From CALKJP01 sp046299555 (GTDB taxonomy: Bacteria; Bacteroidota; Bacteroidia; JACCXN01): a stretch of DNA of 64,000 bases. Below the pieces are notes generated by a model. That model saw only the letters and a program-made list of their open reading frames with translations. It did no database searches and was not told where the DNA came from. Positions 40,376 through 49,623 of the stretch are shown here, in pieces. The position numbers and the translations under genes were made by a program. Location of the stretch: NCBI GenBank assembly GCA_046299555.1, contig JBKBHS010000004.1, positions 160,478-224,477 on the forward strand, given 5' to 3'. How positions within the stretch are numbered: position 1 is the stretch's first letter; each line of letters begins with the position of its first letter.

Positions 40376-41404
40376 ATGGAAATAAAATTAACCCAATATA
40401 GTAAAGGTTCGGGATGCGGCTGTAAAATAGCTCCATCGGTATTAGAAGAAATTCTAAACAAATTACCCATCCAAAATCAATTCTCAAATTTGATGGTTGG
40501 AAATGAATTAAAAGACGATGCAGCCGTATGGAAAATAAATGATGCACTTGCATTAATAAGCACTACCGACTTTTTTACTCCCATTGTTGATGACCCTTAT
40601 TTATTTGGTAAAATAGCTGCTGCCAATGCGCTTAGTGATGTTTATGCTATGGGAGGAAAACCAATATTGTCTTTAGCAATTTTAGGATGGCCTATTGAAA
40701 AATTGTCCACAGAAATTTGTGCAGAAGTTTTAAAAGGGGCAGAAGAAATTACAACTCGAGCCGGAATTCCCATAGCCGGAGGTCATTCCATAGATATATC
40801 GGAACCGGTTTTTGGACTATCTGTAACCGGAATTATTCATCCTTCTTGTATTAAAACAAATGCTAATGCAAAAGTTAATGATGTTTTATATTTGACTAAA
40901 CCAATCGGTTCAGGAATTTTATCAGCAGCCTTAAAACGAAATATACTTAATTCCTGTCATTATGAAATACTCGTAAAATCCTTAACAGAGCTAAATTGCA
41001 TTGGAGAAATTTTGGGTGCAAAAACTTATGTAAATTCTATGACTGATGTTACGGGGTTTGGTTTAATTGGACATTTGAATGAAATATGCGAGGCTTCAAT
41101 TGTTTCGGCACAAATATTTTATTCAAAAATACCAATGCTTGAAGGATTGGAGAATTATATAAATCAGTTTTGTTTTCCGGATAATACTACCAGAAATCTT
41201 AATGCCTATAAAAATACGGTAGAAGGAATGGATGCTTTAAAATTTATTCCACTATGCGATCCACAAACCAATGGAGGTTTATTAATATCAGTAAACCCTG
41301 AATATATCAATGAATTTGAAACATTATTTAAAGATAATGGTTTTAATTATTGGCAAATCGGTAAAATAATTCCAAAACAAAATAAAAATATCATTATAAC
41401 ATGA
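40376..41404 (+). CDS. selD: Selenide, water dikinase (selenophosphate synthetase)
   Basis: A 342-residue enzyme that makes selenophosphate from selenide and ATP. The active-site segment GSGCGCK gives C14 and K17, so this is the cysteine form, not a selenocysteine form; no TGA is present. DDAAVW (metal-binding), STTDFFTPIVDDPYLFG and TDVTGFGLIGHL are family motifs. It follows mnmH by 2 bases and overlaps msrB by 4 (ATGA). No selA or selB is in the window, so the visible use of its product is tRNA selenation by MnmH. Confidence 0.95.
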   Translation: MEIKLTQYSKGSGCGCKIAPSVLEEILNKLPIQNQFSNLMVGNELKDDAAVWKINDALALISTTDFFTPIVDDPYLFGKIAAANALSDVYAMGGKPILSLAILGWPIEKLSTEICAEVLKGAEEITTRAGIPIAGGHSIDISEPVFGLSVTGIIHPSCIKTNANAKVNDVLYLTKPIGSGILSAALKRNILNSCHYEILVKSLTELNCIGEILGAKTYVNSMTDVTGFGLIGHLNEICEASIVSAQIFYSKIPMLEGLENYINQFCFPDNTTRNLNAYKNTVEGMDALKFIPLCDPQTNGGLLISVNPEYINEFETLFKDNGFNYWQIGKIIPKQNKNIIIT

Positions 41405-41886
41405 TTAAAGTTTTTAAAGCTTTGTTAATACTTTTATGTTTCAATTCATGTAATGCACAAAACAATAAAATAACTATGGAACAAAAATTAAATTTTAAAT
41501 TTAATTTATCGGATGAGGAATGGAAAAAGAAATTAAGCCCCGAACAATATTACGTTTTAAGACAACAAGGTACAGAACGCCCACATACCGGTAAATATAA
41601 TTTACATTTTGAAAAAGGAATTTATACATGTGCCGGATGCGGTTCTGAATTATTTACTTCTGACATGAAATTTGAATCACATTGTGGTTGGCCAAGTTTT
41701 GACAGAGAAATTGAAGGAGGTAAAATTCTTAAGCGCATAGATAAAAGCTATGGTATGATTAGAACAGAAATTATTTGTGCCAATTGTGGCGGCCACTTAG
41801 GGCATTTATTTGATGATGGCCCTACCGAAACAGGAATGCGTTATTGTGTTAATTCCTTATCTTTAGATTTTAAAAAAGAAGATTAA
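41401..41886 (+). CDS. msrB: Peptide-methionine (R)-S-oxide reductase, probable lipoprotein
   Basis: A 161-residue MsrB reducing methionine-R-sulfoxide in oxidised proteins. The structural zinc site is C77-AG-C80 and C126-AN-C129; the catalytic residue is C149 in GMRYCVNS; HCGWPSF near residue 95 has the recycling cysteine. The N-terminus is a hydrophobic leader ending in CFNSCNAQ, so it is probably lipidated at C17 and works in the periplasm or at the outer membrane. A second ATG at residue 26 would make a cytoplasmic form. It is translationally coupled to selD. Its stop overlaps that of the convergent gene. Confidence 0.93.
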   Translation: MIKVFKALLILLCFNSCNAQNNKITMEQKLNFKFNLSDEEWKKKLSPEQYYVLRQQGTERPHTGKYNLHFEKGIYTCAGCGSELFTSDMKFESHCGWPSFDREIEGGKILKRIDKSYGMIRTEIICANCGGHLGHLFDDGPTETGMRYCVNSLSLDFKKED

Positions 41887-42851
41887 TTTACGGATATTTT
41901 AAAAATATCTGTATTTGTTGCTGATTGAACAATTACAAAATAATATCCATTTGACGTTTCTTCTAATGATATGTTTATTTCGCTTACGTTTTCTGTTTTA
42001 ATAGATTTAATGATTCTTCCACTTAAATCGCATATTGATATGCTATAAACTTCATCTTTTGCTAAGCCCGATAATGTAAATTGTTGATTAAAAATTGGAT
42101 TAGGAAATACATTTAATTTACTATCTATATTTTTAAAGTTAACGGCAATAATATCCGAATAAGTAAATGTGCCATCATAATCAGTTTGTTTTAATCGATA
42201 ATAATTAATACCTGAATAAGGTTTTTCATGTAAAAAAGAATATTCTAAAATTTCATTACTAAACCCTGCACCTTTTATTATTTTAATGGCTTTAAAATTT
42301 TCACCATCTTTTGAAATTTCAATTGTAAAAAAATCATTATTTATTTCGATCGAGGTGCTCCATTTAATTAAAATGGCATTATTTTTTTGCAATGCAATAA
42401 AATTAATTAACGAAACCGGCAAAGGAGAGAAAGGAGTTCCAAAAGATGTAGGTGTAGTAACAGGTCCATCACTTGCTCTCCAAACAACGGTTCCGCAAAT
42501 TTCAATATTTTCACTACTTCCCGTATATCCAACAGCAGTAATTTGACCACTTCCAACCGTTCTAACTCCTGAATTACAAGGTAAACGTAATTTTTTACCA
42601 TTGTCAAAATGTAAGGTTCCTTCAATTACTATATACATAGGGTTAGGGCTGGGATGATAACTAACTGTTGCAGCAACAGTTACAGTATGACCGGCTAAAA
42701 TAAAAATTGTATCACCAGGAGCCGGTCCACCAGAACATGTCCATGTACTTGCTGTACCCCAATTACCATTACCTGTGGAATAGCAAGTTCGGGCATGCGA
42801 TATGCTAAACGTTAATAAAATTGTTATAAAAAGTGAAAATTTTAGCCTCAT
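41883..42851 (-). CDS. Secreted protein with T9SS type A sorting domain, unknown function
   Basis: A 322-residue exported protein with a signal peptide ending near SISHARTC. Residues about 20-140 are beta-rich and aromatic (STGNGNWGTASTWTCSGG, PGDTIFILAGHTVTV), resembling the beta-helix-like starts of many Bacteroidota cargo proteins. Then comes a fibronectin-like segment common before sorting domains (LQKNNAILIKWSTSIEINND). The last 75 residues (VFPNPIFNQQFTL, DLSGRIIKSI, NGYYFVIVQ) are a type A sorting domain. No catalytic motif is seen. Its stop codon overlaps that of msrB by 4 bases. Confidence 0.8.
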   Translation of the reverse strand: MRLKFSLFITILLTFSISHARTCYSTGNGNWGTASTWTCSGGPAPGDTIFILAGHTVTVAATVSYHPSPNPMYIVIEGTLHFDNGKKLRLPCNSGVRTVGSGQITAVGYTGSSENIEICGTVVWRASDGPVTTPTSFGTPFSPLPVSLINFIALQKNNAILIKWSTSIEINNDFFTIEISKDGENFKAIKIIKGAGFSNEILEYSFLHEKPYSGINYYRLKQTDYDGTFTYSDIIAVNFKNIDSKLNVFPNPIFNQQFTLSGLAKDEVYSISICDLSGRIIKSIKTENVSEINISLEETSNGYYFVIVQSATNTDIFKISVN

Positions 42852-42966
42852 TAATTATATGCTGATATTTGTTCTTTCAAATGATTAATTTTGTTAGGTA
42901 AAATTATAATTAAATATTAATATATCATAAAATAATCGTTTTATTACAAAAACAAATTATTTGTAC

Positions 42967-44421
42967 ATGAAAAATAGCAATATTAATATGAAACAAAAGA
43001 TAGGCTTAAATAAAATTTACATTTTTTTAAGTTTCATAGTTATTTTAAATAATGCGTTTTCACAATCCAAAAATGGGTATAATATATCTGGAATTTTAAA
43101 AGGTTATAAGGATACAATTTGTTTTTTAGGCTATCATTATGGCGATAAACAATATATTAAAGATACAACCCGTATTGACAGCAAAGGGCAATTTGTGTTT
43201 AAGGGCAGCGAAAAATTGGATGGAGGAATTTATTTAATAGTTTCGCCTGAAAAGAGATACTTTGAAATTATAGTTCCATCGGATAATCAAAATATTTCAT
43301 TCGAAACAGATTCGTTAGATTTTGTAATGAAAATGAAAATTAAAAACTCGCCTGAAAACGAAATTTTTTATCAATATCTACAATATATAAATCCATTAGC
43401 CAAAGAAGTTGAAAAGTTAAAAGCTGAATTAGAAAGTGTAAAAGACGATAGTATTAAATCAAAACCGATTAAAGAAAGAATTGCAGCCATTGATAAGGCT
43501 GTAGTTGATTATAAAAAAGATGTTATAGCCAAACATCCTAAAACTTTTGTAGCGAGCATGTTTAGAGCCATGCAAGAAATTGAAGTGCCTGAGCCTCCTG
43601 TAAAACCTGATGGAACAATTGATTCAACGTTTAAATATTTTTATTATAAAGAACACTTTTTTGATAACATTGATTTTTCTGATGATAAAATTATCAGAAG
43701 CCCTATTTATCACGCTAAGCTTAAACAGTTTTTTGAAAATGTAGTGGTGCAAATACCTGATTCAATTAACAAAGAAGCTGATAAACTAATAGCAAAAGCG
43801 AGAGCAAATAAAGAAATTTTTAAATATACCGTTTGGTTTATTACCAATACGTTTGAAAGGAGTAAAATAATGGGTATGGATGCCGTTTTTGTACACATGG
43901 GTAAAAATTATTACATGAAAGGCGAAGCATTTTGGGTTGATTCGACAACCTTAGCTAAAATTACTGAACGTGTTCAAAAAACAGAACCAAACTTAATCGG
44001 CAAAATTGCTCCTGAATTACGATTAAAAGACAGCTTGATGAGAGATGTATATCTCAGTAAAATAAAAGCCGATTATACCATTATTTATTTCTTTGCCCCA
44101 TCTTGCGGACATTGCAAAAAAGTTACTCCGGTAATGATGGAAGTGTATAAAAAAGTTAAACCTAAAAATGTGGAGGTTTTAGCTGTTTGTACCGAATACG
44201 ATTGGGAAGATTGGAAAAAATATTTACAAGAAATAAAATCTGAATGGATTAATACCATTGATATTACCAATACCAGCAATTTTAGAAATAATTATGATAT
44301 TTACAGTACACCGGTTATATATTTGTTAGATAAGGACAAAAAAATAATTGCAAAGCGCATTGGAGCAGAACAAATTGAAGAGATAATTGATAAAGATATT
44401 GAACGAAGAAAAAAATCATAA
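42967..44421 (+). CDS. TlpA/ResA-like thiol-disulfide oxidoreductase with DUF4369-like N-domain
   Basis: A 484-residue exported redox protein. The signal peptide ends near NNAFSQS; ATG at 42967 is taken as start, with ATG at 42988 an equal alternative and TTG at 42961 less likely. Residues about 40-120 look like the DUF4369 beta domain that precedes many Bacteroidota thioredoxins. A helical middle region (DUF5106-like) follows. The thioredoxin domain has the active site C380-G-H-C383 in FFAPSCGHCKK and a cis-proline near STPVIYLL. It probably reduces or isomerises periplasmic disulfides. The Sco gene begins 5 bases later, suggesting joint work in cytochrome or copper-centre assembly. Confidence 0.87.
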   Translation: MKNSNINMKQKIGLNKIYIFLSFIVILNNAFSQSKNGYNISGILKGYKDTICFLGYHYGDKQYIKDTTRIDSKGQFVFKGSEKLDGGIYLIVSPEKRYFEIIVPSDNQNISFETDSLDFVMKMKIKNSPENEIFYQYLQYINPLAKEVEKLKAELESVKDDSIKSKPIKERIAAIDKAVVDYKKDVIAKHPKTFVASMFRAMQEIEVPEPPVKPDGTIDSTFKYFYYKEHFFDNIDFSDDKIIRSPIYHAKLKQFFENVVVQIPDSINKEADKLIAKARANKEIFKYTVWFITNTFERSKIMGMDAVFVHMGKNYYMKGEAFWVDSTTLAKITERVQKTEPNLIGKIAPELRLKDSLMRDVYLSKIKADYTIIYFFAPSCGHCKKVTPVMMEVYKKVKPKNVEVLAVCTEYDWEDWKKYLQEIKSEWINTIDITNTSNFRNNYDIYSTPVIYLLDKDKKIIAKRIGAEQIEEIIDKDIERRKKS

Positions 44422-44426
44422 TAAAA

Positions 44427-45092
44427 TTGAAAGCGTTTATTAAAAAATACGCAGCTTGGCTTGCTTTTTTTACGATTTTCTTAATAGGTGTTTTAATCGT
44501 TTACTTTTTTATCATTCCTGTACCGGTTTTAAAAATTTATAAACCTTCCGATATAAATCCTGCTTTGGTTGACCAAGACCAACAAAACAATAAGCCACAC
44601 CGAATTGCCGATTTTAAGCTTTTAAACCAAAACGGAGATACTATAACTTTAAAAAATTTAGATGGGAAAATTTATGTAGCTGATTTTTTCTTTACTACTT
44701 GTCCTACTATTTGTCCTAAAATGAGCGATCAAATGCATCGTGTTTATGAAAAATATAAAGATAATCCTCAGGTAATGATAGTTTCGCATACGGTAATGCC
44801 CGAAGTAGATAGTGTTTCTGTATTAAAAGCCTATGCAGATAAATATCATGCCGATGCTGATAAGTGGATATTTTTAACGGGGCCTAAAGAAGAAATATAT
44901 CAATTAGCACGTAAATCATATTTTGCTGTTATTACAGAAGGCGATGGAGGTGTTGACGATTTTATTCATACCGAAAATTTTATTTTAGTTGATAAGCAAA
45001 AGCGAATCAGAGGCTTTTACGATGGAACATCAGAAGAGGATGTTGATCGTTTGATAAAAGAAATTAGCTATTTACTGAAAGAAAAAAATTAA
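44427..45092 (+). CDS. Sco family copper-binding protein
   Basis: A 221-residue membrane-anchored protein (helix at about 11-30) starting at TTG. The Sco copper site is C92-PTI-C96 in FFFTTCPTICPKM, plus the conserved histidine in DDFIHTENFILVD. Sco proteins deliver copper to the CuA centre of cytochrome oxidase, or act as thiol-disulfide switches. The thioredoxin fold and 221-residue length are standard. Placement directly after a TlpA-like gene is consistent with reduction of its cysteines before copper loading. No oxidase genes are in the window. Confidence 0.92.
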   Translation: MKAFIKKYAAWLAFFTIFLIGVLIVYFFIIPVPVLKIYKPSDINPALVDQDQQNNKPHRIADFKLLNQNGDTITLKNLDGKIYVADFFFTTCPTICPKMSDQMHRVYEKYKDNPQVMIVSHTVMPEVDSVSVLKAYADKYHADADKWIFLTGPKEEIYQLARKSYFAVITEGDGGVDDFIHTENFILVDKQKRIRGFYDGTSEEDVDRLIKEISYLLKEKN

Positions 45093-45102
45093 TGTTGAAA
45101 CA

Positions 45103-47391
45103 TTATTCCATAGCTCGCTTATTAAATAATATATAACCAAAATGAAATAAAAAGCTAAAGGGCTGTTGTTCTTTATCATAATAATTAATACTAAAGCATA
45201 AAGGCCCAATAGGACTGTGTAATACCAATGCCGATGACGCAATGAAAAATCGGTTGCTAAATGGTTTTCCAAAATTAGCCGTAAAATCAGGATTTTTTTG
45301 TATTTCTTCATAAGGTTGAAAAACATATCCTTCTAAACGCCATTCGAGTGTTTTTTTAATAGCAATGATATTTCTAACGCCACCTGCGATGTAAGAAAAT
45401 GCTCTAAAATTTTCTAAGAATAAAGTTTGGCTTTCAGGAGTGGGAGTAAAGGCAGGAGCGCTAAGTATAGTAGCTGTATAATTACTAAATTTTGGTTGAT
45501 TAGAATATAGCCCCTCAACTAAAAATCCGGGTTTTAAAGCTCCCTTTTTATTCAAATATTTTTCATAACGAAACATTGCGGAATTCCATGAATGAATTTT
45601 TCGGCTTGGGATTCGATTAAGTGCAGTTGACCCCGGTTTTGTAAATTCTTCACCTTCTAATGCATATACTTTAATTTTAAATAAGGAGCCTTCGCTGGCA
45701 TATAATTTTCTATTTAGAGAATAATGATCGAACATGGCATATCCGCGAATTAAATTAAATGTTGTAAAATCAATCGTGTCTGATTCACTAAAATTAGGGG
45801 TTTGGTAATAGTTGTGCTTTAAAGCAGCATACGAATATCCAAGTTTAAAGCGTCCTTTATTAAAAATCGGAACGCCAATGCTTATTTCACCGAAATTTTC
45901 GTTTTGAATTAAATAAGAAGGTTTTCTGTTTTCAAAAAAAGCATTGCTGCTTCTAAAAAAATCAAACTGGTTAAGCGTTATAAAGGCTTCAGCAAAATAG
46001 GGTATTCGTGAAGGAAAATCAAAGCGAGCTTTTAGGTGTCCGGATGAATATAATCTGCCAAAGTAAGTGTTAGCATGTAAGGTTATGGCGACAGCTCCTA
46101 AATAATTATATTGTAATCCAATATACCCTTGATTGATGGGTTTGTTAGATACGTTTCCTCCAAATTCTGCCGTTAGCTCACGTTCTTTTTTAATTCTTAA
46201 ATTCAAATCAAACAAACCAATTTGTGAATTGTATTTTGTGGTTGGAACTATGTGTTTTATTTTATCATCAGAAACAAGCCTGTAATACCTTGGTTTTAAC
46301 TGCTTAAAAGTTATTACATCATTATTTAAAGTAAGTAATCGTTTGGCATATTTTTCTTGTTGTTTGTTTAAACCTGTAATATTAATGGTGTTTATTTTTA
46401 CCTCAGGAATTTTATTTAAAAATTGTTTTCTTTTTACTTCTCTTTCCTTAAATGAAATTTCTGTATGAATAGATTTTTTTATCGAATCCATTAGTGCTAT
46501 TGCAGCATCATATCCAATTTGTATGGTGGGAGCAGGGTTACTAAAATCAAAAAGTGAAACATTTACTTTAGGTGTTATTAAAATACCTCCATGGCAATTT
46601 ATATCATAATCTTGTCTATTAACGAGCATAGCTTTTAATTGTGATATTAAGTTATCTTCATCAGGAAATTCAACAGGGCCGGTTACATTGCTTCCTATAA
46701 TGATATCCGGATCAAAATCTTGGTACATTATATCTGATGGAAAATTATTGTATAAACCACCATCGAACAGCATGGTGCTGTCATACACTACGGGTTTAAG
46801 GTAAAAAGGATATGCTATAGATGCTCTTACAGCTTCATTTAATGAACCTGAACGATATACTACTTGTTTTTTGTTTACAATATCAGCAGCAACACATCTA
46901 AATGGAATATATAAACTATCGAAATTATAATTTGCCGCTGCGCTGGGTCCGGTATAATTTTCAAGTAAAGTAAATTCTAATGGAATAGGTGATATTAAAT
47001 TGGTTGGTAAAGAACTTTCTAATATAGAGCCGGGTGAAAATTTTATTTCTAACCACGATGCATTATTATCTTTTCTTCGATAGTTAAAAAATAATTTATC
47101 ATCAATAATTCCTTTAGCATTGTTTTTAAATTCTTCTGAATTTACAATACTGTCAATTTGCCAAGGAGTATAACCAACGGCATACATGGAGCCAATAAGT
47201 GCTCCCATAGATGTACCGGTGATATAATCAATTGGAATATTATTTTCTTCCAATGCTTTTAAAACGCCAATATGAGCTAAACCTCCTGCACCTCCACCAC
47301 TAAGTACTACACCTACTTTTTGCCTTTGAGAAAAACAAAAGTTAGAAAATAGCAGAACAATGAAAAATATTTTAAAAGATTTATTCAGCAT
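45103..47391 (-). CDS. Patatin-like phospholipase with C-terminal outer-membrane barrel
   Basis: A 762-residue exported protein. After a signal peptide (ending near NFCFSQ), the patatin lipase has the oxyanion loop LSGGGAGGLAHIGVL, the nucleophile S61 in GTSMG, and the catalytic aspartate in the DGG of MLFDGGLYNNFPSD. A POTRA-like segment (about 325-400: KINTINITGLNKQQE) and a barrel of the Omp85/surface-antigen type (about 410-762) follow. This order is that of PlpD-like (type Vd) proteins, where the barrel presents the lipase at the surface; in Bacteroidota the barrel may be just an anchor. It is convergent with the Sco gene. Confidence 0.88.
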   Translation of the reverse strand: MLNKSFKIFFIVLLFSNFCFSQRQKVGVVLSGGGAGGLAHIGVLKALEENNIPIDYITGTSMGALIGSMYAVGYTPWQIDSIVNSEEFKNNAKGIIDDKLFFNYRRKDNNASWLEIKFSPGSILESSLPTNLISPIPLEFTLLENYTGPSAAANYNFDSLYIPFRCVAADIVNKKQVVYRSGSLNEAVRASIAYPFYLKPVVYDSTMLFDGGLYNNFPSDIMYQDFDPDIIIGSNVTGPVEFPDEDNLISQLKAMLVNRQDYDINCHGGILITPKVNVSLFDFSNPAPTIQIGYDAAIALMDSIKKSIHTEISFKEREVKRKQFLNKIPEVKINTINITGLNKQQEKYAKRLLTLNNDVITFKQLKPRYYRLVSDDKIKHIVPTTKYNSQIGLFDLNLRIKKERELTAEFGGNVSNKPINQGYIGLQYNYLGAVAITLHANTYFGRLYSSGHLKARFDFPSRIPYFAEAFITLNQFDFFRSSNAFFENRKPSYLIQNENFGEISIGVPIFNKGRFKLGYSYAALKHNYYQTPNFSESDTIDFTTFNLIRGYAMFDHYSLNRKLYASEGSLFKIKVYALEGEEFTKPGSTALNRIPSRKIHSWNSAMFRYEKYLNKKGALKPGFLVEGLYSNQPKFSNYTATILSAPAFTPTPESQTLFLENFRAFSYIAGGVRNIIAIKKTLEWRLEGYVFQPYEEIQKNPDFTANFGKPFSNRFFIASSALVLHSPIGPLCFSINYYDKEQQPFSFLFHFGYILFNKRAME

Positions 47392-47460
47392 AAGAAGCTA
47401 AACAAAGCTAAGAAAGATTTTTCTAATACTAAGATACAGTGAAATTATTTTAAAATATAT

Positions 47461-48984
47461 TTATATTGCTTTCAAACCAATTTTTTCATCTAATACTAAG
47501 TCTTCAATATGTTCAAGTTTGAAATAATTAATAAGCCAATCATCAATGGGACATAGTTCTGGACTTAATGGTTGCCATTTTAGTTTATTTTCGGATTTTA
47601 ATGGGTATAAAATTTTAATTAATGTTTTGTTTAATGTAATATCCGAAAAGTTTTGATTAGCTAAATTTTTCAATAGTTTAAATAGCAATTTAGTTCTTTT
47701 TTGATTCTCGTTTAATGGTTTTCTTTTTAAGTAACGTTCTAAATTTTCACATTGTTGTATTGCTAATATTTTTTTATCTAATGCTAAGTTTAATAGAATT
47801 TGTAAAAACTTAAAATAAACATCTTTTCTTTCTATATCTTCAGTTAAATTTATTTTTTTATTCAGCAACAAATTCGCTTTTTTAAAATCATTTTTAATAA
47901 AATACATGTAGGCTTTATAATACAAAATGCTATTTTGTTGAACTACATCTTTATTAGTGATTAATTTTTCTAAATGTTTTAAATCAATTGATGCATTTGA
48001 AAATTTTTTTAAGTAGCAATTAACCATAAAACGTGTTTCTATGGTTTTATAATAATTAAAACTTTGTTTTGGGAAATATTTTAATGCAAACTTTATATTA
48101 TTTAAAGCACGTTTATATTCTTTTAAATTAATATCGTTGGTGTAAATATCGATATAAGTTGTACCGATTCGTTGTTGGTTTAATAATGATGGACTTTTTT
48201 GAATTAAGGATAAGTTGGCAATACATACTTCTCTTGCTGTATTAAAATCTTCGTTTAAAGTATAATAGTAATTTTCAAACTTATAAATTAAATATTTAAT
48301 CAGTGCTGAAGGAAATTGATTAACATCTTTATTTAATTCAAACAGGATATTTCTTAATTCAATAATTAATTCTTTTTCTCTTTGATTGTTTTTAATTTCT
48401 AATTGTGCCAAAAAATAATTTTGAAAATCAAATCCTTTATTTATTACATTTAATGTTTGTTGAAGTAAATCAATTTTTTTTGAAGTTTTATAATATTCTT
48501 TTAAACCTTTTCGTCTGGTATATAATTGTTTTTTAATAATTAGAGCATCAATTGCTATATTATAAATTTCATATTTTATGCATTCATTAATTAAGGTATT
48601 TAATTCGCATTCTAAAATTCGTAATGTCCCTTTGTTCCTGAATAGATAATTAAATTGAGCAATTTTTTTTCTAAGTTTAACACCAAAATAATTTAATTTA
48701 TCTTCACTTTTAATTCGCTCGATGTTATTTTCTAAAATTATAAAATCTAATATTTTTTGCTTTAAGCGATATTTATAAACGTTTAATGTATTCTTGTCTT
48801 TCAATTTTAATTTTTTTATTAACTCTTCAGGTGTAGGAGCTTTTTTACGATTTTCAAGTATTTTATAAAGTTCGGCTACTTTAATGTTGCTCTTTGGTTG
48901 AGTTCCGGTGCATTTTAAAAAATAGTGCAATGATTTTTTTTCGCTACTATTTAAAGTGTGTATTATTTGATATAAATCATTCAT
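47461..48984 (-). CDS. Large helical-repeat (TPR-like) protein, unknown function
   Basis: A 507-residue cytoplasmic protein with no signal peptide. It is almost entirely alpha-helical, with TPR-like helix pairs in the second half (EYKRALNNIKFALKYFP, YYKAYMYFIKNDFKKANLLL). The N-terminus (DLYQIIHTLNSSEKKSLHYFL) and the segment NTLNVYKYRLKQKILDFI recur in a group of long uncharacterised Bacteroidota proteins that I recognise only by general look. Composition is very rich in lysine, asparagine and isoleucine. It is divergent from the small secreted cluster at 49198. No catalytic residues can be named. Confidence 0.65.
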   Translation of the reverse strand: MNDLYQIIHTLNSSEKKSLHYFLKCTGTQPKSNIKVAELYKILENRKKAPTPEELIKKLKLKDKNTLNVYKYRLKQKILDFIILENNIERIKSEDKLNYFGVKLRKKIAQFNYLFRNKGTLRILECELNTLINECIKYEIYNIAIDALIIKKQLYTRRKGLKEYYKTSKKIDLLQQTLNVINKGFDFQNYFLAQLEIKNNQREKELIIELRNILFELNKDVNQFPSALIKYLIYKFENYYYTLNEDFNTAREVCIANLSLIQKSPSLLNQQRIGTTYIDIYTNDINLKEYKRALNNIKFALKYFPKQSFNYYKTIETRFMVNCYLKKFSNASIDLKHLEKLITNKDVVQQNSILYYKAYMYFIKNDFKKANLLLNKKINLTEDIERKDVYFKFLQILLNLALDKKILAIQQCENLERYLKRKPLNENQKRTKLLFKLLKNLANQNFSDITLNKTLIKILYPLKSENKLKWQPLSPELCPIDDWLINYFKLEHIEDLVLDEKIGLKAI

Positions 48985-49197
48985 AACTTGTAAAATTTCA
49001 TTATACTTTTTTGATAAAATTAAAAAATAATTTTAACAATTATATTTATTTATTTAAAGTACTATAAATCAAATAAATATAATTTAAAATAAATTTAAAA
49101 TATAAATTATCTCTGTAATTTAAAATTGAATTTGTCCCTTTTTTCATACAATATTTTAGTGAAATTTTGTAGTGTAAACATTTTAAAAAATTTAGTT

Positions 49198-49473
49198 ATG
49201 AAAAATTTAATTAAAGCTTTATTTATTGCAGTTGCTTTAATAATATCATATACAAATGCAAAAGCAACTAATGAAATTAAATCTTCAAATTATACAACAG
49301 AAGAATGTGTAAGCCATATTGAGATTATGAATTATGTTAATAGAAATGGATATTATTTTGTAGATATAATAGAAGAAATAGATTGCGATAGAATTGTTAG
49401 AACTGAAACAGTTTACTTATATGTAATGGTAAGAGGTGGTAAAATAGTTGGTTCTGAAGAAATTCCGAATTAA
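49198..49473 (+). CDS. Small secreted protein, unknown function
   Basis: A 91-residue protein with a clear signal peptide (KALFIAVALIISYTNAKAT). The ATG at 49198 is chosen over an in-frame ATG at 49126 because it places the signal peptide at the terminus. The mature part of about 65 residues has two cysteines (TTEECVSH and EEIDCDR) that could form a disulfide, and a beta-rich end (TVYLYVMVRGGKIVGSE). No family is recognised. It is the first gene of a run of small exported proteins, and is followed by a structured inverted-repeat element. Confidence 0.6.
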   Translation: MKNLIKALFIAVALIISYTNAKATNEIKSSNYTTEECVSHIEIMNYVNRNGYYFVDIIEEIDCDRIVRTETVYLYVMVRGGKIVGSEEIPN

Positions 49474-49481
49474 AAATATAC

Positions 49482-49581
49482 CCCCGCTTTCGGTTTCTTT
49501 AATTGATAATATCCTCAACACATCAATTAAAATTCAATCCTCATTTTTAGAACTGATTTTCAAAAATATACCGAAGCGGGG
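49482..49581 (+). ncRNA. Three-stem inverted-repeat element (structured RNA or complex terminator)
   Basis: An outer stem pairs CCCCGCTTTCGGT (49482-49494) with ACCGAAGCGGGG (49570-49581), one bulged T. Inside is a perfect 10-base stem TTTAATTGAT/ATCAATTAAA (49498-49507 with 49522-49531, 14-base loop) and a weaker ATTTTT/AAAAAT stem (49543-49548 with 49562-49567). Together these could fold into a three-way junction. A T-rich stretch follows but no clean T run. It lies between two small secreted-protein genes on the same strand. It may be a terminator, a stable 3' RNA or a small non-autonomous element. Confidence 0.4.
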
Positions 49582-49623
49582 TTATTTTAATTATTTCTTT
49601 AAAATTATTTAAAAAAATATTAA

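Noticed and set aside
40376..41886. Selenoprotein SelD or MsrB read through UGA
   Set aside because: The active-site codons are TGC/TGT (Cys) and both frames have no internal TGA.
45072..45326. Small minus-strand frame overlapping the patatin 3' end
   Set aside because: It is out of frame within the patatin barrel coding sequence, and its start has no leader support.
49482..49581. Integron attC site
   Set aside because: The arms lack the GTTRRRY/RYYYAAC core sites and there is no integrase or cassette series.
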